Below, piece by piece: positions 10,108 to 20,294 of a stretch of DNA of 64,000 nucleotides. The translations under genes and the position numbers were made by a program. Within the stretch, counting starts at the first letter, position 1. Each line of letters begins with the position of its first letter. The stretch comes from Zanthoxylum bungeanum (lineage: Eukaryota; Streptophyta; Magnoliopsida; Sapindales; Rutaceae): contig SKCR01038124.1 in assembly GCA_019454045.1 (NCBI GenBank), positions 175,923-239,922 of the forward strand, in the 5' to 3' direction. The notes beneath the pieces are model-generated. The model did not search any database, was not told the DNA's origin, and saw only the letters and a list, made by a program, of their open reading frames with translations.

Positions 10108-12057
10108 TGATGAGTGGTATTTATACCACTATTTCCCACTCATTTGACCTAATGTTTTGTATTGTTTCTCGAGTTTTATGAACGTTTTGATGTGTTTTAT
10201 TGTTATTTTGCAGATAAATAAAGTTTAGACTGCACTGGAGGCAATTTGGGGCAAATCCGGACAAAAATGCGTCAACAGGAATATTTATGTCTTCTTCGCA
10301 TCGCGACGCTGGGGATTTGCGCGCCGCGACGCTCAACGTGCGCCGGTTTGACTAAAATGCGCCGTGGTCAACGGGTCAACAATTTGAAAAGTTTGACTTT
10401 GCTAACGTGCGCCGTGCCACGTGTCACCATCACAGAAGACTTGCTAACGTGCGCTGCCACGTGTCATCATCTCAACGGTGCCGACAATCATCATCTATGC
10501 TATCTTGCGCCTTGCCACGTGTCGACATCTTAACGGCCTTGCTAAAATGCGCCCATGCCACATGTCAAGATCAGACGTTGCCGACAATCTCACATCATGA
10601 TGACGTAAGCAATGACGTCATGAACAGTGCCACGTCATCGGATAATACCTGAGTCAACGAACCAGCAAGTGACACGTGTCACTGTAGCGGGCGGCGCGAC
10701 GCGCAGCGAGCGTCGCGACGCGCTGACCCCATCCGCGCCTATAAATTCAGAACCAGATTTCAGAATTCAGTGTCCCATCCTCTCTCTTCAAATCCTTCTA
10801 AAGAGAGAGTTTCTCTCTCTAAAACTCTTTAGTTTTTAGTTTTTTTTTTAGTTTTGTAAATAATTTTAATTACGTTTTGTAATAGTAGTAATTTAATTTT
10901 TACTTTTTACTTTCTTTTACAGTTTTTACTATTACTATTTACTTTTTACAGTTTTTACTATTTACCGTGATGAGGTAATTTCCTTATATTCGGGTGAAAG
11001 GTAATTTCTTTTACTATTACTATTTAGATTAATCTCCCTTAAAAATAATATATTTACTATTTAAATTGGACTTAATCAGGATACCGCCAGATTGGTCGGT
11101 TGGTAATAAAACTTATATTCCGCCTTTATGGCTGGTTATATTGGTTCCGCCTTTATGGCTGGTTATTTTGGTTCCGCCTATATGGCTGGTAATAATCACA
11201 AGTTTATATATTATTTTAATGGGAGATATCTAAATAAGTAATAGTAGAATTAATTCCTTTACCTTAACATTTTATTTTATTTTACTTTTCAGTATTTTTA
11301 CTTTATGTCTTTACTAGCCCTAGTTATGTGTTAGTTATTTAGGGGTTGTGATAACTTTTACTATCACTGGGTTATAAGGGTTAGATTATAGTTTGGGTAA
11401 TTTAAAGATTTATTTATTGAGTCTTAACCTTAAAGCCTTTTTATTAACTGGCCATTAATAAAATTGATTAGGTAAACTTAAAATGAACTAGACATAGGGA
11501 TTTTAAGTTAAGACCTTAGACTCAATAGCCCACGATCTTCCTTGAGGATAGATAACCCTTTAATAGATTTCCTTACAGGATATGAATATACCTGTAGGGC
11601 GGGGGTAGCCATAATTGGAACCTGAACTTAATGAATCCAGGTAATGTGGTTGACATAGGAATATGGTTCAATTGGGTTATACTGGGTATTTGTAGTTGAC
11701 CATCGGAAGAGGCTTTTACATAATTTAGTGTTCCAGGTTAATAAATCAATATATTACCAACTTTAAGATAACCACTTCATCTTTTAAATGATAATAAAAG
11801 AAATCACAACCTTAGATCTTTGTGTCTTTTATTTTCCTTAGTATTTTCTTTTATCTTTTTATTTATTTATTTAGCAAATCTTTAATCAACCGAATCAATC
11901 AAGCAATCAATTCTTTCTCCCTCAATTAGATATCTGTAAAGAAGTAGATTCAATAATTAATAACAACAGTAGGAATTAAGTCCTCGTGGGATCGATATTT
12001 TTATACTACTTGAACGATACGTGCGCTTGCGTTATACGTGTGTGTTTACGCCGGTCA
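10108..12057 (+). repeat. 5' LTR of the LOG-carrying element
   Basis: Starts TGATGAG and ends CGGTCA. The U3 (to about 10770) is GC-rich and holds the G-box/as-1 array and a TATA box. The R-U5 part is AT-rich and has a 24-bp unit 'ccgcctttatggctggttattttggtt' in three copies at about 11115-11195; the 3' LTR has four. An extra ~30 bases at about 10290-10330 ('cgcatcgcgacgctggggatttgcgcgc') are absent from the 3' LTR. Confidence 0.93.
10415..10746 (+). promoter_or_regulatory. LTR U3 promoter: G-box array, as-1-like element, TATA box
   Basis: CCACGTGTC at 10418-10426, 10458-10466 and 10515-10523, a CCACATGTC variant at 10558-10566, CCACGTCAT at 10630-10638, and the palindrome GTGACACGTGTCAC at 10669-10682. 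Between them two TGACG motifs (TGACGTAAG and ATGACGTCA) lie at 10601-10620, spaced like the as-1 element of stress/salicylate-responsive plant promoters. A GC palindrome GCGTCGCGACGC is at 10710-10721 and a TATA box (CTATAAAT) at 10739-10746. bZIP factors (ABF/GBF and TGA types) are the expected binders. The same array is in the 3' LTR. Confidence 0.7.
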
Positions 12058-12063
12058 AGTTTT

Positions 12064-12081
12064 TGGCGCCGTTGCCGGGGA
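12064..12081 (+). other. Primer-binding site, tRNA-Asp type
   Basis: TGGCGCCGTTGCCGGGGA lies six bases after the LTR end. This is the primer-binding sequence typical of Athila-group Gypsy elements. Confidence 0.85.
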
Positions 12082-12192
12082 CTTATATTTCTTGAGTTAT
12101 TAATTTTGAAGCTATCTAATTTACTTGTATCTAATTTTCTTTATTTTTACCTGTAATTTTTATTTCTTTCTTTTGATTTCAGGTGACTTAAA

Positions 12193-13446
12193 ATGGAACA
12201 TTACTGGGAGATTGAGAGACTACGTGCTTTACAAGAAGATACACCCCAAATCTGGGAGCAACAGTCCGGTTTTCTGAGGCCTGTTGTCGAGCCCAATGAT
12301 TATCACTGGATGCCAGAACCAAGCAATACTACATTTGCTCAACAGAACTCAATGTGGAGATGTGATATATGTAATGGTGACCACCCAAGCGATTATTGCG
12401 AATACAACTACCATCTAGGGTGGCAGAACTATCAAGATCCTTCATGGTACGAAGAACCATCACATTTCACAGAATCACATTTTCCATCTTATCACCATCT
12501 TCCTTCGATCCTTATCAACAACCAGAACCATCCGAGGAAAATCAGTGGATTCACATGTTCAAGGAACAAGCAGCTCAATTTGATGCACAAGTTCAGAGTA
12601 ACACAGAATCCATACAGAGAATGACAGATCAGATCAGACAATTAACAGAAAACCAGAACTATATACCTCAAGAACCAGTTCCAGATGACACTGATGAAGC
12701 CTTCAAGTACCAATCATTTCACAATGACATTTCAACAGAGGAGGAGGCTGAGCAGTATCAACAACCAGAGGTATCAGTTCAGGAACCCGAACCGGCAAAG
12801 TCTCGATTTGATTTTTATTATTCTGACTCTGACGAGGAGGAAGCTGATCCATTTATACCAACTGCACCAACAACGAGAGAATCAAACTTTCAAGCCTCAA
12901 AATGAAGATCTTGGAGATTCTATTGCATAAATGTTTGATGAAGATCTACCTGAGCCAATCATTTCACCCAGATCAGAGGATGAAGACCTAAAATCTGACA
13001 TTTCTTTTCATCCTCAGGTTGAAAATTTTGAAACATGTATTTCACAGCTGACGGATGAAAAGCTGAATATGGAAATTTTCAAATACATCTGTGAAGAAAA
13101 GATGGAGCAAAAAGAAGAGCAAATGAAGGAGCAATTGTCTGACCTTAATAAAGATCCAGAGCATTCAGGAAAAACATCGCTGTTTTGGGGAGTGCAAATC
13201 AAAGATATCACCCAGAAGCTTGACAGAATGGAATTTCCATTTCAAGTCAAGCACTATACGAGACCTCCTGATTTTCTTTCTTTCTTTGCAGGAACCACTG
13301 GAACAACAAGGAGTAAAAAGGTGGCACGAGCACTGAATGAGACAAAATTCTTTTTGCCACTTTACCGTTGGAAGAGACCCTTAAAAAACAACACTCACGG
13401 GATTGTCTTTAATCGGACATCCAAAACAACATTGAAACCTCCTTAA
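12193..13446 (+). pseudogene. gag-like remnant of the LOG-carrying element
   Basis: Begins with an ATG at 12193 soon after the PBS. A possible zinc-binding motif CDICNGDHPSDYC lies near residues 58-70, resembling the knuckle of Athila gag. A frameshift near 12505 moves the frame to a Gln/Glu-rich coiled-coil-like part (FKEQAAQFDAQVQSN...), then an acidic stretch. A second shift near 12890 leads into a stop (12928-12930) and a frame with EEKMEQKEEQMKEQL-type charged helices that ends at 13446. No capsid core, protease or RT is seen. This looks like a rearranged, shortened gag rather than a working one. Confidence 0.6.
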
Positions 13447-13963
13447 CATATGGATTTCAGTCACGTCTGGCTGAAGACGAAAAATTCAGCGCTAGCAGGG
13501 AGGCAACCCATGCAATATGTTGTGATTTGTTTTCATATTTTGTGTGAACTTTTTAATTTTGTGTGTTATTTTTGTAGGTAAAGGCACAAACGAAGCATTT
13601 TAAGACAGAAGGAATTGTGTTTGGCAAGCAAATGTAAGAAACAATTCATTAGCAATGGCTGATAAAGAATGAAATCTTGAGACTCATTCTAATGAATTTA
13701 TACTAAGCAAGTGGCGTATTGCGTACACAATTCCGTTGCCTTAATTATTGCTTTGATTCGCTTTTCTGTTGTAATTATCTTTATTTTCGTAGACATGATC
13801 CAGACTTTTTGACATTTCACGATTTCTTTTGTTGTTTAGCTAACAAACGTCCTCTGGAAGATACTAGTGCTATTATTACTCACCCTTTTTCAGGTACTAT
13901 AAATTCAACCGTCATTGCACTTTTGAAGGCATCTTGATTTGAAAAAGAAATAAATAAAAAAAA
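13447..13963 (+). other. Athila-type linker and possible captured 5' flank of the LOG copy
   Basis: 13480-13515 holds 'gcgctagcagggaggcaacccatg', a phrase common at the end of coding regions in Athila-group elements. After it the DNA is AT-rich. 'ctataaattc' at about 13897-13906 is a TATA-like sequence some 60 bases before the LOG ATG, and 'aaataaataaaaaaaaatgg' precedes the ATG directly. The left border of the captured gene is somewhere between about 13700 and 13964 and cannot be fixed by eye. Confidence 0.45.
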
Positions 13964-14619
13964 ATGGAAGCCACTTCAAGAAGACGAGTTGAAAACATCT
14001 GTGTGTTTTGCGGTAGTACTGTTGGTACTAAACCACAATACATATAAGCAACACAGGAATTGGGTCGAGTCTTAGCTGCAAGGAATATGCACTTAATATA
14101 TGGCGGGGAGGAAATCTCGGACTTATGGGGATCGTTTCAAAAGCCGTACAGGAAGGAGGCAGTCATGTTTTGGGAATCGTCCCAAAACCCTTGGCAGAGG
14201 CAAATCTTATTGGCTCATCAAACGGAGAGGAACTGATCGTGTCAGGTATGTCTGAACGACTGGTAGAAATGATTAACCGTGCTGATGCTTTTATTGCTTT
14301 GCCAGGTGGCTTGGGTACATTGGAGGAAATATTTATAGTACTATCTTGGGCGAACCTGAACATACACCAGAAACCAATTGGACTACTCAATGTTGATGGA
14401 TTTTATGATTTTCTTTGTGTGTTTCTTGATGATGCTCGGAGAAATGGGTTCGTTTCAAAACCTATGAAAGAACTCCTCTTCACTGCCAGACTTGCTCCGG
14501 ATCTAATAGACCAACTCATAGCCTATGAACCACAAGTTGACCCTATCCTATCAAAGATAAATTGGTCTGAGGACGATCGTGGTAAGAGGCGTCGAATTAA
14601 TCTGGATCTTAACCTTTAA
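13964..14619 (+). pseudogene. LOG: Intron-less LONELY GUY (cytokinin riboside 5'-monophosphate phosphoribohydrolase) copy inside a retrotransposon
   Basis: LOG enzymes release active cytokinin base from the nucleotide in one step. From the ATG at 13964 the frame reads METSRRR-like start, then ICVFCGST, the conserved opening of the family. An in-frame TAA lies at 14045-14047, and one base is missing at about 14105-14109 inside what should be YGGGNLGLMG. After that the frame is open from 14125 to 14619: GIVPK, GMSERLVEM, the signature ALPGGLGTLEEIF, then KPIGLLNVDGFYDF. Total length of about 218 codons is the usual plant LOG size, but plant LOG genes are split by several introns and this copy has none, so it came from spliced RNA. 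The Lys of the family's RK pair (M..RK..M) is Leu here. The C-terminus is KRRRINLDLNL, basic then LxLxL. A product from the ATG at 14125 would be 164 residues and lack the N-terminal nucleotide-binding part. Confidence 0.9.
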
Positions 14620-15138
14620 GTTCCTGTAGATTTCAGCTAACCAGGTACAACCTTCTAACTCTCCTTTTACTGTTTAAGACATTGGGGACAATGTCTCATT
14701 TAGGTTTGGGGGGAGGGAATTAGTTGATTAGTACCTTGTTTTTAGTTTGTATGTTGTTTTTATTTTTAGTCCAAAATTTTTCGAAAAATACAAAAAAAAT
14801 TGAAAATTTTTCAAAAATTACAAAAATATTTTGCATTTTTTTGTGTTTTTATTTTGACTAAAAAGGTGAGATTGGTAAGAGGTAGCTGAGTAAGAAGTTC
14901 TCACTCCTGATACGTATCTCAAACCATTTATTTCAAAACAAGTTAATTTTTGTTTATTTCCTTTTAAATTATTTAATTTGTGAATTCTCCTTAAAATGGA
15001 CTAAAATGGGTCTTCATATACTCCGTTGGCAGGTATTATCAACATATATAGTAACATACAGTCGTGAGCTAAAATTGAAAAGTTTGTAATATTCCGTGCT
15101 ATAGTTTAATTGGAGGAAGCATCTCTAAATAGTGATGG

Positions 15139-15174
<36 letters not shown>

Positions 15175-15960
15175 GTCCGAGATCCGAGTTATTAAGTCTG
15201 TAAGGGTGTTTTAACACCTAGTGCCCTAAAACCAACTGGTTTGGGAGTCACTGGCCCAAAGCTCGTTACATGGATCGAAGATGCTGCAAAAATTTATATA
15301 TATCTGAAGTCTGAGTAATTAAGTTCGTAGGGGTGTCTTAACACCTGGTGCCCTAAAGCCAACTGGTTTGGGAGCCACCGACCCAAAGCTCGCTACATAG
15401 ACGGAAGGTATTGTATATAAATAAAAAATAGAGACAAAAATCAAAGAAAAAATCAGAAAAATCAGAAAATTATTCCATTGCTACCAAAAGGTGCGAAATC
15501 TGATAGAACTTTAGGACAAAAATATTACTCTCTTATCAACTGCACTTATGACTGCTATGGGCAAAAATGAGTTGATTAATATTTTGTTGGCTGTGTATAT
15601 GGAGAATGGTAAAAATAATCGGAGAATTTACTTATTCGGTAATTTAGAAAGAAACAAAACAACTAGTAACTTGGAGTAGAATTTTCACCTGATTAGTCAC
15701 TAACTTCTTTATTCTCTTTTCGCTTGTCTTTTTGCTTTTGTGTGCATTAATTTTAACTAACTTTTACTTTTGTAAAATGTTTGTGGGTATCATTGCTGTA
15801 AGCCCTCACGAGACTACAACTCGTCCACTAGGGACACCTAGGGGTTAAAGGCTTGTTGCATACGCTAAATGCAATCGTGATCCCTACGAAAGTGGCTTAG
15901 TTAAAGTTTATTTTCATGTTATTTTATTTTCTGTTTTGCTCGAGGACTAGCAAAATGTTA
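14620..15960 (+). other. Non-coding 3' part of the LOG-carrying element with tandem repeat and A-tract
   Basis: 'cattggggacaatgtctcatttaggtttggggggaggg' at about 14680-14717 is typical of Gypsy non-coding regions. A run of ~31 A lies at 15142-15172. Two ~120-bp tandem copies follow (about 15175-15300 and 15300-15420) with 'ggtgttttaacacctagtgccctaaaaccaactggtttgggagtcactggcccaaagctcg' as core. No open frame of interest. Confidence 0.7.
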
Positions 15961-15972
15961 GGTTTGGGGGTG
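15960..15972 (+). other. Polypurine tract of the LOG-carrying element
   Basis: AGGTTTGGGGGTG just before the 3' LTR start TGATGAG. Confidence 0.75.
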
Positions 15973-17929
15973 TGATGAGTGGTATTTATATCACTATTTC
16001 CCACTCATTTGACCTAATGTTTTGTATTGTTTCTCGAGTTTTATGAACGTTTTGATGTGTTTTATTGTTATTTTGCAGATAAATAAAGTTTAGACCGCAC
16101 TGGAGGCAATTTGGGGCAAATCCGGACAAAAATGCGTCAACAGGAATATTTATGTCTTCTGCGCGTCGCGACGCTCAACGTGCGCCGGTTTGACTAAAAT
16201 GCGCCGTGGTCAACGGGTCAACAATTTGAAAAGTTTGACTTTGCTAACGTGCGCCGTGCCACGTGTCACCATCACAGAAGACTTGCTAACGTGCGCTGCC
16301 ACGTGTCATCATCTCAACGGTGCCGACAATCATCATCTATGCTATCTTGCGCCTTGCCACGTGTCGACATCTTAACGGCCTTGCTAAAATGCGCCCATGC
16401 CACATGTCAAGATCAGACGTTGCCGACAATCTCACATCATGATGACGTAAGCAATGACGTCATGAACAGTGCCACGTCATCGGATAATACCTGAGTCAAC
16501 GAACCAGCAAGTGACACGTGTCACTGTAGCGGGCGGCGCGACGCGCAGCGAGCGTCGCGACGCGCTGACCCCATCCGCGCCTATAAATTCAGAACCAGAT
16601 TTCAGAATTCAGTGTCCCATCCTCTCTCTTCAAATCCTTCTAAAGAGAGAGTTTCTCTCTCTAAAACTCTTTAGTTTTTAGTTTTTTTTTAGTTTTGTAA
16701 ATAATTTTAATTACGTTTTGTAATAGTAGTAATTTAATTTTTACTTTTTACTTTCTTTTACAGTTTTTACTATTTACTATTTACTTTTTACAGTTTTTAC
16801 TATTTACCGTGATGAGGTAATTTCCTTATATTCGGGTGAAAGGTAATTTCTTTTACTATTACTATTTAGATTAATCTCCCTTAAAAATAATATATTTACT
16901 ATTTAAATTGGACTTAATCAGGATACCGCCAGATTGGTCGGTTGGTAATAAAACTTATATTCCGCCTTTATGGCTGGTTATTTTGGTTCCGCCTTTATGG
17001 CTGGTTATTTTGGTTCCGCCTTTATGGCTGGTTATTTTGGTTCCGCCTATATGGCTGATAATAATCACAAGTTTATATATTATTTTAATGGGAGATATCT
17101 AAATAAGTAATAGTAGAATTAATTCCTTTTACCTTAACATTTTATTTTATTTTACTTTTCAGTATTTTTACTTTATGTCTTTACTAGCCCTAGTTATGTG
17201 TTAGTTATTTAGGGGTTGTGATAACTTTTACTATCACTGGTTTATAAGGGTTAGATTATAGTTTGGGTAATTTAAAGATTTATTTATTGAGTCTTAACCT
17301 TAAAGCCTTTTTATTAACTGGCCATTAATAAAATTGATTAGGTAAACTTAAAATGAACTAGACATAGGGATTTTAAGTTTAAGACCTTAGACTCAATAGC
17401 CCACGATCTTCCTTGAGGATAGATAACCCTTTAATAGATTTCCTTACAGGATATGAATATACCTGTAGGGCGGGGGTAGCCATAATTGGAACCTGAACTT
17501 AATGAATCCAGGTAATGTGGTTGACATAGGAATATGGTTCAATTGGGTTATACTGGGTATTTGTAGTTGACCATCGGAAGAGGCTTTTACATAATTTAGT
17601 GTTCCAGGTTAATAAATCAATATATTACCAACTTTAAGATAACCACTTCATCTTTTAAATGATAATAAAAGAAATCACAACCTTAGATCTTTGTGTCTTT
17701 TATTTTCCTTAGTATTTTCTTTTATCTTTTTATTTATTTATTTAGCAAATCTTTAATCAACCGAATCAATCAAGCAATCAATTCTATTCTCCCTCAATTA
17801 GATATCTGTAAAGAAGTAGATTCAATAATTAATAACAACAGTAGGAATTAAGTCCTCGTGGGATCGATATTTTTATACTACTTGAACGATACGTGCGCTT
17901 GCGTTATACGTGTGTGTTTACGCCGGTCA
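15973..17929 (+). repeat. 3' LTR of the LOG-carrying element
   Basis: Copy of 10108-12057 with few substitutions and small indels. It carries the same G-box/as-1 promoter (about 16257-16588), four copies of the 24-bp R/U5 unit at about 16957-17060, and ends CGGTCA followed by the CAATA target duplication. As the 3' LTR promoter it could drive outward transcription into flanking DNA. Confidence 0.93.
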
Positions 17930-17934
17930 CAATA

Positions 17935-19203
17935 CCAACCATCTACCTAACTTCCCTATAAGCGAAGGTACCGAATGCAGATACTTCAAGGGATTCTCAT
18001 TTGCTACCACTTGGATTTTGTAGGATTGGAAGTAATGACGCAACTTTCTGGAAGCCCACACTACCGCCAAACAAATCTTTTCTGCTTCTTGATAGCGGGC
18101 TTCATACGGAAGCATCTTCTTACTGAGGTAGTAGACTGCATGTTCCACCCCTGTCTCATCTGCTTGTACCATCATCGCCCCCAGCGCTTCGGGTTCTATG
18201 GCCAAATACAGCACTAGGGGTTTACCCGGTCTTTGAGGTTTCAGGACGGGAGGTTTCACTAGGTATTATTTGATCTTGTCAAAGGCTTCTTGGCATTGTC
18301 CGTTCCACTTCACCGGCTGGTCTTTCCTCAATAATTTGGAGATGGGCTCGCAAACTAACGTCAGCTTGGCGATGAATCGACTGATGTACTGGATCTTCCC
18401 GAGGAAGGCTCTAACTTCTTTCTCTGTCTTCGGCGAGGGAATTTCGGTAATCACTTTGATCTTCTCAAGGTCTACTTCTATTACTCCCATTCCTACCGTA
18501 TATCCTAGCAGTTTTCCCGATGTTACCCCGAACACACACTTTTGGGATTTAGTCGCAGGTTGTGTTTGTCGACTCTCTGAAGGAACTTCTCTAGCGCTTC
18601 TATGTGTCCGCTTCTCATCTCTGACTTCATCATCATGTCATCCATGTATACTTCGATCTCCTTATGCATCAAGTCATGGAACAACGTAGTGTCCATCCGT
18701 TGATAAGTGGCTCCCGCATTCTTGAGCCCAAACGACATCACCTTGTAACAATACCTGCCCCACTCAGTGACAAAGACAGTCTTATGCTTATCTTCTTCAG
18801 TTATAAGGACCTGATTATATCCTGAGAACCCACTGTGAATGAGTACATGGTAGATAAAGTCGCGCTATCAATGTCTATATGGGGTAAAGGAAAATCATTA
18901 TTTGGGCAAGCTTTGTTAATGTCTCTATAGTCTACGCACATTCTGACATTCCCATCCTTCTTCGGCACTGGTACAATGTTCGCTAACCACTCGGGGTACT
19001 TCACTACTTCTAGAAATCCCACGTCTATCTGCTTCTTAACTTCTTTTTTAACTTTTTTCGGCCCATTCAGGTCTCATCCTTCGGAGCTTCTGCTTCACTG
19101 GTCTCATGTTCGGATAAGTTGGTATTGCGTGTTGGGCCATACTTTTATCTACTCCGGGCATGTCCTCGTAGGACCAAGCGAATACCTTAGTATATTTGAT
19201 TAA
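17935..19203 (-). pseudogene. Gy-1 reverse transcriptase and first RNase H, fragmented
   Basis: Pieces in order on the minus strand. 18801-19022 has the RT entry motifs (VPKKDGNVRMCVDYRDIN, NDFPLPHID). 18523-18741 has MSFGLKNAGATYQR and the catalytic YMDDM. 18266-18535 has FLGKIQYISRFI and the thumb/connection. 17935-18259 is the RNase H start (LYLAIEPEALGAMMVQ, VYYLSKKM, EAEKICLAVVWA) ending in GRWLVL at the Athila-like insertion. The breaks between pieces are stops or frameshifts. Confidence 0.88.
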
Positions 19204-19209
19204 TATTTC

Positions 19210-20276
19210 CTATAATTCATTCCGTTCATCAAAGGTAACCTCACTCGCAATTAGAATCTCTTTGGGGCTTTCAGGCGTACCAAGGTTAAATGCGTTTGTT
19301 TTGGTTGAGTTAATGTCAAATATGCTCACGTCGTGCAAGTTAGATGGAAGAGACTCGGGCAAATAAGCGAAATGAATGTCTTTATTATTAGCGAATGCAG
19401 GGGTACAATCAAATAAATCAGGGAAATAAACGTCTTCATCGTCCGCAGCCTTGCCTCCCTCGATCTTCTTGCTCTCCTCGAGCATCAGGCTCTCTAGCTG
19501 TATAAGCTCATATTCCTACTTATCTTCCTCCTTCGTGACTTCTTCTGCTAGCGGCTCATTGCCCATCACGTCCTGGAAGATCTCAAATCCTGGTACCATG
19601 ATCCCATTGACTTCCATTGGTTTAGGCTCTCCTCGGTACCCCGTAGCCTTCACGATGTATTCTGTCAGCTTCAACCCTTTCTTCTTAGTCTTCGGCTTAT
19701 CCTCGTTGGATTTGTATCCCAATCCTCTCTTAGTGGTCTGCCCCTTGAAGTCTGGTAGCGCTCCTCCAACACCCGATCCTGTGTCTGGCTCAAACTTCAT
19801 CTTTTCCATGATCCTAGCCACCTTAGGATCCACCCACTCCTCAAAGCTTGCTGCCACTTGGAACCTTGTGAAAGGCTGTATCACTAAAGCGGCCGCATAT
19901 TGTCTGCCTCAGCTCTGATGGTGATGATCTCTCCCTCGTACGGAAACTTAATAACCTGGTACAAAATGGAGGGTACGCCTCCAAGCTTGTGAAACCATGG
20001 CCTCCCCAATATCAAAGCAAAAATGGATGGGATATCAAGCACCGTAAACTCAACCTCATCCTCAATTGGACCCACTTTGACTACCGCAGCAAAGGTGCCC
20101 TCTACTCCTCGCTTACTATCATCGTACGCCTTGATAGTCATATTGGAGGGACTCAAATCTGTCGCCTTCAGACCCAACCTCAACAAAATCTTCAAAGGGC
20201 ACACATTGATAGATGAGTCATCATCCACCATCACACAAGATGTCCTCTTTCCCTTCACTTCCGCTCTAATGAACAA
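19210..20276 (-). pseudogene. Gy-1 aspartic protease and protease-RT linker
   Basis: 19884-20276 starts FIRAEVKGKRTSCVMVDDDSSINVCPL. The second part matches the protease motif of Tat elements, normally DNGSS, here DDDSS. LILGRPWFHKLGGVPSILYQ follows, the flap-end motif ILGRPWxH. 19516-19884 and 19210-19485 are the linker before RT (VASFEEWVDPKVARIMEKM, LKLTEYIVKATGYRGEPKP). Interrupted by stops. Confidence 0.82.
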
Positions 20277-20294
20277 TGGCCTATTGTGATCCCT

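Larger units (their letters stand above)
10108..17929 (+). mobile_element. Young non-autonomous Athila-like Gypsy element carrying a LOG gene copy
   Basis: Two LTRs of ~1.95 kb (10108-12057 and 15973-17929) that look about 99% identical, a perfect 5-bp target-site duplication CAATA at 10103-10107 and 17930-17934, a PBS at 12064-12081 and a PPT just before 15973. The 3.9 kb interior has only gag-like remnants, a short pol-end-like stretch (13440-13520), an intron-less LOG copy (13964-14619) and non-coding repeats. There is no reverse transcriptase or integrase, so it must have moved with enzymes supplied in trans. It is inserted within Gy-1 pol. Confidence 0.93.

Noticed and set aside
15142..15172. 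A-tract as poly-A tail of the LOG retrocopy
   Set aside because: Athila-type sequence ('ggtttggggggaggg', 14700-14717) lies between the LOG stop and the A-run, so the run is more likely a homopolymer of the element.
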